A DNA stretch of 64,000 nucleotides. Source: Tenrec ecaudatus. Taxonomy: Eukaryota > Chordata > Mammalia > Afrosoricida > Tenrecidae. Made by a program: the position numbers and the translations under genes. The stretch lies in NCBI RefSeq assembly GCF_050624435.1, contig NC_134535.1, positions 121,383,731 through 121,447,730 of the forward strand. The letters run 5' to 3'. Positions within the stretch are counted from its first letter, which is position 1. Every line of letters begins with the position of its first letter. The notes beneath the pieces were generated by a model that was not told the DNA's origin, did no database searches, and saw only the letters and a list, made by a program, of their open reading frames with translations. Positions 21,773 to 34,230 of the stretch are shown one piece after another.

Positions 21773-22344
21773 GCAGTTGATGAGATAGAGAGAAAACTAA
21801 AGTTTGCTAAGCAGTATACATATGGACCAATGTCATCTTTCAAAGAGATAGTGGAAGAAGGGCATAATATCTGTCAGGCCTGGACTTGTTATCTAAGGTT
21901 AGAAAAGAACTTTTAGGGAAAATGTCTCAGTGTCCCCTTGAGGATAGGTACAGCTAATCTCTTTTTATTTGAGATCGGTGAAGCTTGTTGGTATTTCTTT
22001 TAACTCGAGGTTGAAGAAATTGATTCATGCATAAGAACATGGGATATATATTGCTCAACAGGCTAGCTTCCCAGTCCCTAGAAGACTAAGGAGACTGAGC
22101 TTAGAGACTCAAAGTTCATTCAAAGTAATGAAAATGCTGAGTGTATGTGTTTATTTTGTAAACATGGAAACTCAACATAAAAGGTTAGTGTTTTAAATAA
22201 GGGATAGAAATAGACATAGTCTGAGAAGGAAAGATTGCAGCTTCTAACTGAATCATTTATTTATATGCTGTAAAATTTATTTTCTTTAATATTTATTGAG
22301 GGACTATAGACTTCTAGCACATAGCTGTCTTATCTTAACAATAC

Positions 22345-22530
22345 AAAAAATACTCACTGCTGCCTAGTTGATGCTAACTCATAGCAACCCTATTGTGACA
22401 GGGAAGAAACTGCCCCCGTGAGTTTCTAAGACTGTAATTTTTTATGGTAGTGGAAAGCCCCATCTTTTCCCCTCAGAGTGGTGGGTGGTTTCAAACTGCT
22501 GAACTTGTGGTTAGCAACCCAATAGAAGTT
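22345..22530 (-). repeat. AfroSINE, antisense
   Basis: ACTCATAGCAACCCTATTGT, GACAGGGAAGAAACTGCCCC and TTGTGGTTAGCAACCCAATA. Confidence 0.85.
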
Positions 22531-22549
22531 AATGTCAATGACTTCCAGC

Positions 22550-24200
22550 AAAATGGCAAACTAGGTAGCTATGCCACACAGACCCTCTACTACAAAGGAA
22601 CCAGAAAACTAGTGAAACAGATAGAGATAATAATCCTTCAACTCTCAGCTTTGGAGGAAAGGATAGAGAAGTGAATTAAATAGCAATTAAGAAAAGAAGT
22701 CCACTCCACTCTACCTCACCCCTCCAAAGAAGAAAAGAAGCCAATCAGATGTAGATAGAGGGGAGACAGACAGATGAATAGACAGCTTGCCTGGCTAACA
22801 TGATCATCTTAATCTTAAACTTTCAAAGCATGCCTCAATTAATTAAAAAAATTGAGATATCATAAAGCATCTTCTTAGATCATAATGCTGTAAAGTTAGA
22901 AATTTACAATAGGAAGATTATGAAGAAAATCAAATACATGAAAATAACAGGTTCTTTTAAAGCTACATGGTAGTAGAAGGAATAAAAAAAGAAATAAAAA
23001 ATGTCCTTGAAATTTCCTTGAATCAGATGAGGACGAGAAAACAATATACCCAAACCTGTACAGAAGTAGTTCTCAGAGAGAAATTTATATCAATAAATAC
23101 GTCATGAAATAAGAAAGAGCCTAAATCAATACCTTAACCCAACATCTCCAACAAGTAGAAAAAGAACACTGAAATACACCCACAGTCACCAGAAGAAAAG
23201 AACTAATATAGATTAAGGCAGAAATAAATGAAAATAGAAAATCCATAGGAAGAATCAGCAAGACGAGCTGGTTATTTGATAGGATTGACTAAATTAACAA
23301 ACCACTTGCAAATTTAACAAAGGATAAGAAAAAGATTCAAATAACACAAGTAAAACATGGAAAACATTTATTCATTGAACACATTATGGGTCGGACATCA
23401 ATGAGAAAATAAAAAGGATATTTTTTGTAAAAAAACAAAAACAAAAAGAGGGGGATGATATCCCAACAAAACCAATGGAATTCAAGGGATGGGCAAATTT
23501 CTAGAAACACACTACCTACCTAAACATGGACTGTCAGAAAACCAAGGTCAATTGGCAGAACATAGTGGAGACAATTTCTACATTTTACTTTGGTGAATAG
23601 CAACTTGGGTCTTAAAAACTCACGAGCAGCCATTTAAGGTGCAACTATGGGTCTCTCTCCGGAGGACAGAAGCCCGAATGAAAAGAAAACAATATAGAAC
23701 AGTCCAATATAGACCGCGCAAACACCAGTCTCCACAGCCACGTGACCACAAGAACTAAATGGGGCATGACTGTAACTACCAATTGCTCTGGGAAGAATCA
23801 CATTAGGAGATGCAGGGTGTAGTGGGGAAAAGTGTAGAACAGAAGCCAATATCATAAAGCAGGTCCATCGTATTGATTAAGGGACTCTGGTAAACCCCAC
23901 AGCCTATGGTCCTAAGTGGCCCTTGAGGTCTGGAATGAAACTTACCCCCCTGTGAGGAAAATCAACCAATTAAGATAAAAAGAGCAGACGGTTAGGGAAG
24001 TAGAAAGAGAAATAGGAAAAATAGACAAGAAGTGCCATAACAGTTGGTCCATTGAGGGAATTGCAATGGAGCAGTTGAAACAAATGTGTATAAATTCTGG
24101 AATGTAAAACTGATTATCTGCTCTGTAAACCTTCACATACCTCACAAGAAAAGCTTTTTAAAAAGGTAGACATGAAGTTAGAAAACAAAAAAGGTAAATG
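22550..24200 (+). mobile_element. L1 relic, sense: ORF2 fragment followed by 3' UTR
   Basis: Near 23070-23330 the wording is L1 ORF2 (GTTCTCAGAGAGAAATTTAT, GCAGAAATAAATGAAAATAG, CAGCAAGACGAGCTGGTTAT). From about 23600 (GGTCTTAAAAACTCACGAGC, AGCCATTTAAGGTGCAACTA) it resembles the 3' UTR of afrotherian L1. Many stops; dead copy. Confidence 0.7.
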
Positions 24201-26769
24201 AGTTGAAGGACAAAATGTCAGCCTCAAGTTGCAATGTTAAAAAATTGAAGGAGTAATCCCAGGACCATTGGAAATGGAGCAAGCAGGTTCAAGATCTTTG
24301 GGTGAAGTGGTGGAATTGCTGAGACCAGAAGCACGAGAGGCTGAGCACTGGGGCAGCACCAAGACTATGGACTAGGTGGGCTTCCTGGACTATGGAGGCA
24401 GAGGCCAACGGCCACATGACTGAGACACTGTGGACTAGCTAGTGTCTTGCCTGCTGGCTGAGGAAAAGCATTGCTGGGCTCCAATGACTGTATACCTATT
24501 GTTTTCTGATCCTGGCTTGTAATGATCTATTAACTTCCCTGATAAACTCCTTTAATTTGGGGGTAAGGGGAGTTACTGACCATAGAAAAATTCAAGAGGA
24601 CATGTCCATTGTCAGGGAATCTTGCATGTGCGCAGGGCAGGTCATCACCATGTCACAGGGTTGTGGTAAGTGTTAACAGTATTTAAGTAGACTTGGTGTT
24701 TACACATGTGCTCAATAAATGTATGTTTTCTTTCTTTCTCCCTTTGAGTTCCTGAACCTTGCCTATCTTTTTTCATTTTAAATCAATTGGGGGTGGAGGG
24801 AGGAGAAGGGGGAGACACTGGCATACCAAGTAAGCAATAATACAAAGTGACAGTGGGAATAACAACATCAATATGTTACAATAAATTTTAAGCCAAAATT
24901 TATTATGAGACAGAGAAGGGCATTGCATGCACCACTTTTTAAATGAGGGATGGAATGATTTTAAAAGTGAATAAAGAAACAGTTAATATGAAACATTCAG
25001 ACCTAAGACAGAGTATCCCATTCAATAGTAGCAATGGACACAATCTACTTCATTACACGTTTGGTTTAGATGATTTTCAGACACAAAGTAGGTTTCAGTA
25101 AGTTTTAAAAAATTGAAACAAACAAAAAGAATGTAAAAATAAATAGAAAATAAATTAAACAAAAAATTGAAACTACATAAAACATCTAAGCTGACCATAA
25201 TAGAATGAAACTAGAAGTTACTAAGAAGAGTAAGGAAAGTCAACTAAATTTGTGGAAACATACACACTATTAAAATTACAAATCTATTGGGCTATCAAAT
25301 AAATCAAAAGGATACTTAGAGTCTTCCGAATGTAGTCGAAGGGGCGAACATTAATTTTGTATCCTGATCCCAGCGCACACATCATTTTGTAGCCTATGTG
25401 ACAAATTGGGAGGGCTATTTAATGTACTTTGCTGCAGACCCAAATGTGATGGTTTAATTGCAGTACAGCATTTGTGGGACTGAGCTGCGAGTTGGCCCAC
25501 CCACTTGTTTCACAGCCCATTTTTTGTTGAAAGAATGACGAACAGACAGGTAATGGCTATTTAAACAATCATTTGGCAGACACTTTCTCAATATAAATTT
25601 TGCTTGTCGCTTCAAATAAACAACCGGCAGTGTCACTGCCATGACATACATTACCATACAGAAATTAGGATTATGGGGAATACTTCTTCCACCAGCTTCT
25701 CTTCAGTTCAGACAGATGGTGACCCTAACACATGAACTTTCTGAATAATACTAGCCAACATATAAAACTAAGGTGTACTGCATTATTTGGTGAACCAACA
25801 ACATCTTCCAAATGTTAAACAAAATCCATCATAAGTGAAGGAGTCCAATTTATTTTAATATAATAGTAAAATGTATTGATGAAACTACTTTGTGTCAAGT
25901 TTGAGTGTTATATCAGAGAAGTATACTCAGTTACCTAGAGTGATATTAAAACTTTTTCTCTTTAACCCATAAACATTTCCTGAAATCTTCTGAAAGTCAG
26001 CCTGTCTGCCTGAGTGTTATGCTACTTTAATGCCAGTAGATGTGGGATCAAAATTACAATTCATAATCGAAAGATTAGATAGGGACCTTACGGTGCAACC
26101 AGCTTGTTAATGAGAGGGAGTAAATGGTTGTACCACTTGAAGAGTGTAGTCAGTGTCACTAAATTGTCCACAAACTATGTATTACTATGTAGGCTCTCAA
26201 CACAATAAAATTAGAAAAGTCTTCCCTTTTCAACTAAAAAACAAACCTGTTGTGTCTGTGAACCTCAGCCTGTCAGTTATATTACAAGGAAGGATTCCCC
26301 TGAAGACCATGGTGTGGTTCAAACACCACAGGACTAATAGGATGAGGGCATTCTTTTTGTGTAAGCTTCGTCTGATGATAGCAGTCCCTTACTCTCCCAG
26401 AATATCAAAAAGATCACGGGATGGCCATTCAGTTGAGTGTGCTGATCTGTGATGTTGAAGATGCCCAGAGTACTCTGTGAGTAACATCTGTGAGAGCTAG
26501 AGGGAAGATGACTGGCAGCTGAGCATTTTGTAGAAGTTGGGAATCCTGCTGCAGTCAAGATGAGTCAGCCAATTGAATAATGATATTTGCAAATGTGGGA
26601 ATACTGCAGTGACTGGTCAGGATCTAAAATGGTGGCAAGTGGAAGAAGGAAGGAAGAGGTAGGGTGACACAGTACACAGTGATAAAGTCCTGTGGAATAT
26701 CATTGTTGCCTCAGGGATTTTTAAAAAAGGAATTTATAGAGCATATATCTACTCAAAAAAAAAATGAGA

Positions 26770-26850
26770 TAGCCTCACCATTCCCCTCTGGAGCAGCTGA
26801 TGGGTTGGAATCAGCCCAACTGGTAACCCATTATGCCACCAGAGTTCCAG
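26770..26850 (-). repeat. AfroSINE tRNA-related part, antisense
   Basis: AGATAGCCTCACCATTCCCC and CAGCCCAACTGGTAACCC, ending ATTATGCCACCAGAGTTCC. Confidence 0.6.
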
Positions 26851-27111
26851 ACTGGTAAATTAAACTCGATAAACAGGAATGCTTAAGGAAACCAGGGAAG
26901 TAGGAGAAAAGCCTACCCGGAGAAAGGCATGTTTGAAATATGTTTGAAAGCATGATGCATTACTGATTTGAGGAACTGCTCTACGTATGAGCTAGAGGGG
27001 AAATGGCACGAGGGAAAACAGAGTATTGCTGTGTACTCAACACGTTTATTATGGAAAGAGGGAATGAAATCGACAACTCTTATTGAAAAGTTTTGTCCTT
27101 ACTGTAAACAA

Positions 27112-27235
27112 TCCTGGTGGTACAGTGGGTAATGTGTTGGGCTGCTAAGGATGGCAGCCTCTCCGTGGGGTAAAGAGGAGGCTACCTGGTCCTCTACCAT
27201 TATAAGGGGTTGCTGGAGTTGGAATCTTTAATTAC
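27112..27235 (+). repeat. AfroSINE, sense
   Basis: CCTGGTGGTACAGTGGGTAA, TGTGTTGGGCTGCTAAGG and a shortened body ending GTTGGAATC. Confidence 0.7.
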
Positions 27236-27254
27236 ATTTGCTTTTGTGGTATGT

Positions 27255-28440
27255 TGTGGTTGTTAGGGGCCATCACGTCAGTTCCAACTCATAGTGTTCC
27301 AATCACCAATAATTATCAATATAGCTTGATTGCATGTTGGATTAATTTCAAGCTGAAGTTGGTAGAACTCTTCAGTTTCTTCATCATTAGCTTCAGTGGT
27401 GGGTGTGTAAATTTGACTAATCGTTGTTCGTAAGTGGACTTCTGGGTAAGCGTATAAATAGTATCCCATCACAGATAGCGTTGTACTTCAAGATCAATCA
27501 TAAAATGTTCTTTTTTATGATTCCATTTTTATTTATTATTTTAAGATAATTTTATTATGGACTTTATTTATTTATTTAAAAAATCATTTTATTAGGGGCT
27601 CATACAACTCTTTTTTACAATCATACATACATCATTTGTGTCCAGCACATTTGTACATATGTTGCCATCATCATTCTCAAAACACCCACTCTCCACCTAA
27701 GCCCCTGGCATCAGCTCCTCATTTTCTCCTCCCTCCCGCCCGGAAATGTTCTTTTTGATGATGCACCCAGCACCACTCTTCGTGTGGCTGTCACTCTCGG
27801 CAGAGTAAACCATCTAATTGTCTGATTCAAGATAGCCCACACAATCCATTTCAAATCACCAATGCTGAAGAGATTGATCGCTCTGTGTCCCATTTTGTTT
27901 TTGACTCCTGGTTGTCACACTTCATACTTTGTAGACTCCACTTTCTGATTATTAATGTTAACAGCTGACTCTTCTCATTTTGAGTTGTGCCTCAGCAGCA
28001 AATGATTGTCCCCAAAGCTTTGTTCCATCTGTCATTGTGGTCGACTCTACTTTGGGAAGGCAGCTCTTCCTTAGTGGTACTTTGAGTGACTTTGACCTGG
28101 GGTGCTCATCTTCCAGCACGACATCTGACAGTGGTCTAATGTTATTGAGAAGGTTTCAGTCTATCTGATACTATCATTCATAAGGTTTTTAGCGGCTACT
28201 TCCTCCTCCGTGTAATTCCTTCTTTGTAGTCCGTTTAATAAGGAAGCTCTGCTGAAACCTGTTCACCTTGCAGGACCTTGCTGTCATTTGAAATACAGGT
28301 GGCATAGCTTCCTGCATCATAGCAACACTTGAGCCACCACAGCATGACAAATTGACAGACAAATGGTGGCTTCTGAATATGGGCCTGGCAAATTGGACAC
28401 AGCAATTGCTTATTCTAAGGAAATGAAGTCTTTCATCAGT
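27255..28440 (-). mobile_element. RTE/BovB-type LINE relic, antisense, interrupted
   Basis: The minus strand reads QIYTPTTEANDEETEEFYQL and IIIGDWN, the APE-type endonuclease region of RTE elements, followed downstream by sequence matching the later RTE ORF. A small L1 is inserted at 27516-27743. Stops and frameshifts throughout. Confidence 0.75.
27516..27743 (-). mobile_element. short 5'-truncated L1 3' end inside the RTE relic
   Basis: Bounded by AAATGTTCTTTTT at 27503-27515 and 27744-27756 (13-bp TSD). Contains TTTTATTAGGGGCTCATACA and GCACATTTGTACATATGTTG. The A-tail side is expanded as TTTATTTATTTA repeats. Confidence 0.85.
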
Positions 28441-29473
28441 TGGCCAGGCTTTTTCCAAAAGGGAGAGCGGTCTGAATTCTCCGGTTATCATTCCACCATC
28501 TCTGGTCTGCCAGTCAAATTAGGTATTTCCATGAATACTTAAGGGAATAAAATGGAATCTGGGCTAAAAAGTGTGTTTTGTTGCTTTGATTTCACCTACA
28601 GAATCCAACTAACAATCACAAAGCTTTATTGTTCAGAGACTTCCAGCTCTACCTGGATACAGTGCTACAATGGGAATTTGATATTATTACTGAATTGGAA
28701 TAATCAATCAGTAATGCTCAATTACACTCATGCAGAGTACTGGTGAATTCCACGTGAGATTTAGGCATTTGTTGTTCTAATTGAATAATAGTGATTTTTA
28801 TATTAAAGAGTTAGTTGATACAATTTTCTTAATTAAAACGGGGCTATAATAATTTTTTCTTTACCATTACTCATTTAAAGAAGTAAACAGATAGTATATG
28901 TAATGGAAATTTGGGGTAATCTACTAAGCTTAATTTAACAGACTTTTACTTTTGCTAAATGGGAGAGTTAGTGGTCATGAATGTGTCAGAAGCATCTATA
29001 ATTGTATGCTGCAGGAAATTCTTAGTTTTGACAATGAAATTAAATATATAATCATGTCGTGATAATCTAGAAATAGCTTTGAATGCTCATTATGCATGTT
29101 TATCTGAGAAACAATAGTGTGGAAATTTTTAGAGGTTCTCTTATTAAAAGTAATATCATTGATTGTTAAGTAATGTTATGGTTAAAATTCCAAAGGAAAT
29201 ATATTATGGAAAAAAAAGAAGGGAAAAGAAATTAGATGGATACTGAATTACACCATACTATTCTGACATTTAAAAAGAGTAAATAAAAAGTTAAACCATC
29301 TTAGAATACTGTTACACCATAAAATATTCTCCGCTTACTGTTCTGGCCCTTAGCAACTGTTCTCTAAGTACAAAAAGCAAACCTACTCAAAAGCTGCTGA
29401 GAAAATGAGCACATGAAAATAAAAGGCTATCATATAATCATTTCTATTGATGAGGCTATCTATTCCGATAAAG

Positions 29474-29677
29474 CAGCAGTTCTCAACCGGTGGGTCGTGA
29501 CCCCCTTTGGGGGTCGAACGACCCTTTCGCAGGTGTTGCCTAATTCTTAACAGAAGCAAAATGACAGTGATGAAGTAGCAATGAAAATAATGTTATGGTT
29601 GGGGGGGAGGTGAGGTTCACCACCACATGAGGAACTGTATGAGAGGGTCGCGGCACGAGGAAGGGTGAGAACCACTT
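29474..29677. mobile_element. SPIN-type non-autonomous hAT transposon
   Basis: About 204 bp with terminal inverted repeats (CAGCAGTTCTCAACCGG at the left; the right end reads GGTGAGAACCACTT). Internal GGGTCGTGACCCC, TTTGGGGGTCGAACGACCC and ATGAAGTAGCAATGAAAATA are characteristic of SPIN (Space Invader) elements. No ORF. I see no clear 8-bp target duplication, so one edge may be eroded. Confidence 0.88.
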
Positions 29678-29687
29678 CAAAGGTTTA

Positions 29688-29775
29688 TAGTCTCAGAAAC
29701 TCACAGGGGAAGTTCTGTGTCCTGTATGGTCGCTATGAGTTGGAACAGATTCCATGAGTGAGTCTCCATAGTGAG
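29688..29775 (+). repeat. AfroSINE 3' part, sense
   Basis: TAGTCTCAGAAACTCACAGG, TCGCTATGAGTTGGAACAGA; follows the SPIN element directly. Confidence 0.65.
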
Positions 29776-30884
29776 GTCGTTTATCACAGTGAACTTAGAA
29801 GATGTCTCTGAAGATCGGAAATAGGCTGGTTGAGTAGTCAAGGCCTTTAACCACTGTGCAGCCAGGATTTTGTCTTGATAATTTTAGATTAACTCCAATT
29901 ACTTAAAATTATCAAGACAGAGGGGAAAAGAAAGAAAAAAGTATGGGGACCAGAAAGAGATGTCAAAGGAAGATGTAGGAAAAATCAGCAGGGTATTTTA
30001 AATATTAAACCAACAATGAATTATAAGAAAGAACCATTTCTGAACACTACCCGCCAAGTTGATAAATCACCATGAGGCTGAAAGCATTACACTCTGAAAA
30101 CCTTTTGTGGAAAATCATGATTTTGTCAATGAATATTATATGCTTGGTTAAATCATTGTGCCTCAATTTCAAGTGAAACTGAGAATAAAATGTTCGCTTC
30201 TTACCTATATTGTAAGGGTACATGGAAGCCAAACACAGATAGGTTGTATTAGCAAAAGCAGTATCAGCAGTTGGAAGAAAAGGCTTCATCTGCGTCACTT
30301 CTGCAGCTCAAACATTTATTGTCATAAGGAAACTGGGGTGCTGTCAGTGAGTGTGCTCTAATTGGAAGCCTAGCACCACTGACACTAAGAAACAACCCTA
30401 ACACATTCACTATTGGCAGCCCAAGTCAAAATGTATAAAAAACCAACATAAGCCTTCTCCAATGCGGTAACAATACACTGTGATAATATATAAAGGTAAA
30501 AATTCACTTCCTCAGTTCCTACTTGCATTAGCGTGCTAAGTCGCCACCCAGAACATTTCCACAGCACTGCTGTGGAATATCCAAAACATACCGAAACACA
30601 AACTCTTTATCACTTTGCAGTTATGATTCAAATGAGAAATATTTTGGTCTTGTAAAATAATTTGAAATATGTTAAGTAGATATATATTTCTATTTCCCCC
30701 CCAAAACAAACCAGAAGCATGGCCTGCATTTCAGAGACACTCGGGTCTTCTGTGGGTATTTACTGGTGGCCCCGTGATAGAATTCTTTCCTTCCACGAGG
30801 GAGGCCCGATTCATTCCTGGTCAATACCCTCATATGTAACCACCACCTGTCTCTCAGTAGAGGCTTTTGAGATGCTATGAGGTG

Positions 30885-31045
30885 AAACAGGTTTCAGTGG
30901 AGATTTCAGATTGAGATGAACTAGGAACTATGGTCTGGCAATTCACATCTGAAAAGCAGCCAATGGGAACTGTGTGGATGCCGAAGTTCTGGCACAACCT
31001 TAATTGGGGATGGTGCAGGGCCGGGCAGTGCTTTTCACTCCTTTG
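30885..31045 (+). repeat. RTE-type LINE, internally deleted
   Basis: GGTTTCAGTGGAGATTTCAG and GGCAATTCACATCTGAAAAG match the RTE 5' region, then the sequence jumps to the 3' end (GATGGTGCAGGGCCGGGCAG). About 3 kb of the usual element is absent. Confidence 0.6.
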
Positions 31046-32246
31046 TTAATGGTGATGGCAACTAACAGCTGTAATGGAATATTAGGGTCAAAATTCGGTG
31101 TGGATTTTTCTTATAAGTCAGGGGCCAAATCCTCCTGGTTTACTTCAGACATTCTAAGTTTTAAAACTGATAGTCTCCCAACCCTGGACACCCTTCAGAG
31201 TCCTGTGCCAACTAGAACAGTACCACCCTTGGGGCAAGGGATGGTGCTTTATGTTTCTTACATATTTTCCATAATGGTGGTCTATAGTGAAGGAGAGAGT
31301 AGTTTGTCTATATTAACAGTTATGCAATAAATAATACCTTATTTAAAAGGCCCAACCTTACCTGGACCATTCTGCCTTTCTCGTCATTCCACTTTCATGA
31401 ATCTTATTTTCTAGCTTTGTACTAATTCCCAAAGCATACTTGTACATTTCACACCACTAACTTTTATGTCTGGAATGCTTTTCTATCCCACTGAACATTT
31501 GTCAAGGTCTAATTCAAATAGCCTCCTTTTTCATAAACTTTCCCAGTATTCATATTTCTTCAACTTCCCCCGCTCCTTGGTAGAATGATTTGCTATTCTT
31601 GTACAACCAGCATTTTAATATATTTTTACTATAAAATTGCTCTTTTGTGCTAATATTTATCTACATGTTTGTTTTCGTTCCAAGCCTATAAACACAAAAA
31701 GCTCTTTTTATTTATCTTCTCCACTGTTTCTGGCACATAGAACATGCACTGTTTCATACTTTCCAAAGCTTATTTTACAGATGTTCTCTGATTGGTTCCT
31801 TTTACCAATTCTGTGAATTTGGAAAAAGCATTCTACCATACCCACTTGGCTGATGAACACAGAGGCTTAAAGGCAGTGCTTCCCCAAGGTTCCAGGTAGG
31901 GGTGGCATGGAGAGTAGCTCTTAGGTGTTCTTTGTACTTCTCATCCTACAAAATCATCATGAAAGCTAGGGGTTAATTTAATAGAATGACTCTCTTGATA
32001 AACAGAGAGGTGATCAATAATATTTGGACAACAGACAATGCAGAAGTTTACTGATCTTTTCTCGTCCCTCAAAACCACTCCACACTGAAGTGTTTATTCA
32101 CTTCTCAAATTAGTGTAATCTGCTTAGAAGTGTGAGTTCAATCATTATTTGATAAGTCAAATTACCAAAACTCTGCAGGCCACTAGAGTTGAATCTTTAA
32201 AGAATGATTATAACATGAATTTTTAATATTAAAATTGTTTCTACAA

Positions 32247-32276
32247 TTGATCTTAGCCAAAAGGCCGAGAAGCGAT
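32247..32276 (-). pseudogene. U2 snRNA 5' fragment (first 30 nt)
   Basis: The minus strand reads ATCGCTTCTCGGCC followed by TTTTGGCTAAGATCAA, identical to U2 snRNA nucleotides 1-30 as I know it, and the match stops there. Without the rest of U2 it cannot be a working snRNA gene. Confidence 0.85.
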
Positions 32277-32379
32277 TAAAAACAACCCTTCTATACTATG
32301 ATTATCAAAGAGTTTGTTTCAGTGTGACTTTCAAAAGTCCGAACTCTGCCTCCGATGAATTCCTTCTATTTTGTGTGCA

Positions 32380-32545
32380 TATGTTGGGCTGCTAACTCTA
32401 AGGCCACCAGCCGCTGGGAGGGAGAAAGCCTGGGCTTTCCACTCCCTTTAAGAGTTAGTCTCCGAAATTCACAAGTGCAGTCCCAGCCTGTCCTCTAGCG
32501 TCACTGTGAGTCGGCATGGGCTGGACGGCAGTGTTGGGGTTTTGG
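32380..32545 (+). repeat. AfroSINE, sense
   Basis: GTTGGGCTGCTAACTCTAAG, GTCACTGTGAGTCGGCATGG and GGCAGTGTTGGGGTTTTGG. Confidence 0.8.
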
Positions 32546-32724
32546 TGTAGTCTATCTGACTGATAAACAGTACTCATTGTTCTAAGAGGAAAGCCCATGC
32601 TAGAACTCATAGAACAGAATTGGACGCATCCTGGGTCTGCCACTAGGATTCTTGGCTTTATCTTGACCTATCTCCCCCAAACGGGGAAAACCCCACCTAA
32701 TGGGATTGCCACTGAGATTTACCA

Positions 32725-32880
32725 GTCTTCCCGGAGTTGATGCCAACTCATGAGACCCTATGGTCCAGGTAGAGCTATGCCCCGTAGGGTTTTCAACGGG
32801 TGTTTAAAGAATGAAATCACCAGGTCTTTATCCCAAGGCCCTTTGGTTGGAGTGGAGCCTCCAACGCTTAGCATTAATGT
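32725..32880 (-). repeat. AfroSINE, antisense, diverged
   Basis: GAGTTGATGCCAACTCATGA, CCCTATGGTCCAGGTAGAGC; the tRNA half has decayed. Confidence 0.6.
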
Positions 32881-32949
32881 TTGCATACACCAAGGACTGT
32901 CATGAGAGAGAAAAAAACAAAACCACAACCAACTTTTTTCCGCTTTAAA

Positions 32950-33045
32950 AATCTTTTCAATAATAACAATGTACAATCTATCGGGGTTATGAGGATTGGG
33001 CGGAGGGTGTTGTATGAGCCCTCAATAAAATGATTGAAAAAAATC
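32950..33045 (+). repeat. L1 3' end, sense
   Basis: TTGTATGAGCCCTCAATAAA followed by ATGATTGAAAAAAA, the usual L1 terminus of this genome. Confidence 0.7.
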
Positions 33046-33779
33046 TTCAAATGGCTAATCTTTTGAAGGCAGTTCTGTTAGCAGTACTTGGTGTTATTTA
33101 TGTACTGTCCCTGTCAGCAATATTTGGTGTTATTTATTTACTGATTGTAACTGTATCACCACAGGCTAATATCAAGTGTGAAGCTCGAATTCTGTGACGT
33201 TCTCTATCAAGGCACCAATATAGGATTGGGATTTCTGCTACCCTGATAATCCTGACACTAACAGACAATTCTACCATGAAAACCAAAACCAAAAACCATT
33301 TTTACAAGGTTACATTCTCAGGCCCAGGGTAGGACTTCCTTTTTGAGGAAACATAATCCAACATAAACTAGGAGCATCTCCATTTCTATAGATTCACACG
33401 TTCATGGGGTATATTTTCTATCCCATCTTTACTGCAGATGGGGAAAAGTGGTTTTTCACTTCCTGTAATGTTGCAGAAAAAGCCCATTTAACGGTAGAAA
33501 GTATTTAGAGATGATTTTTTAATACAGCGTAGTTAGGGAGAAGGATGAATTGAACAGAATGCTCAGTGACAAAATGATGGGGATTAGCAGCCTCCAACAG
33601 GCGCTGAATAACTCTAGCTCCCAATGTATCAATAAGCTTAATCTCCAGGCACTTAAAACATGTGGCAGATTTTAATTTTGCCAATACACAGACCACATTA
33701 AGTATTTCGCCACGAGAATATGATAACCGAAAACGAAACACCGATTTGTAAATCTTAGTTCTAACCCCCCACAACAATG

Positions 33780-34230
33780 TTATGCTTTCCACGCACCCGC
33801 CTCCGCTAGCACAATGGAGTCACAAACTGTATTTTAACGCGCCGCTCATCCTCCCAGCTGAGAGCCTCCCTGGTACCTTCCTCTCACCCACATTCCTCGG
33901 AGAACCCGGAAGCGGAAGCGTCGTGCCCGTGCCCCGTGACGCGATCACGCCGAGCGGCCTGATGTCACTTCCCTGCGCCGGGCGGCACGTTGCCTGAGCC
34001 GTGGGCGAGCTGTTAGGCCGCGAAGATGTCTTTGGCCAGCGACTTCTACCTGCGCTACTATGTAGGGCACAAGGGAAAGTTCGGACACGAGTTCCTGGAG
34101 TTCGAGTTCCGACCAGACGGTGAGCCCAAGCGGCCGCTTCTCCGCGCGGTGGGAAGCGGGAGGCGAGGCCGCTGGGAGACGGAGGGGCGGTGGCGCGAGC
34201 GCCTGGGTGGGCCTGCAGAGAGGGCGGGCT
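33780..34230 (+). promoter_or_regulatory. CpG-rich promoter region of MAGOHB
   Basis: This is the only stretch of the window with dense CpG dinucleotides, and it spans the MAGOHB start codon. It contains an ETS-type motif (CCGGAAG near 33906), a second GGAAG just after it, a GTGACG half-CRE near 33937 and an ACTTCC near 33966. There is no TATA box at the expected place. This is typical of a broadly expressed housekeeping gene. The exact transcription start is not visible. Confidence 0.75.
34026..34119 (+). CDS. MAGOHB: MAGOHB coding exon 1
   Basis: Encodes [15 protein letters not shown] through EFEFRPD plus the first base of a glycine codon, donor GTGAGC. It lies inside the CpG-rich promoter segment. 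Confidence 0.96.

Larger units (their letters stand above)
21203..33779. other. Intergenic region between STYK1 and MAGOHB
   Basis: About 12.6 kb with no convincing gene. Listed separately: AfroSINEs, a sense L1 ORF2 relic, an antisense RTE relic, a SPIN transposon, a deleted RTE, a U2 fragment and an L1 3' end. Nothing recognisable in about 24250-26760, 28450-29450, 29880-30880, 31050-32240 and 33050-33770. Confidence 0.65.

Noticed and set aside
25454-25657. 67-codon minus-strand frame as a small gene
   Set aside because: No recognisable domain, no splice context and no conserved relative that I know; reported only as an unclassified block.
30800-31330. 108-codon plus-strand frame at 31004-31330
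   Set aside because: Its beginning is an RTE 3' end and the rest has no protein family features.
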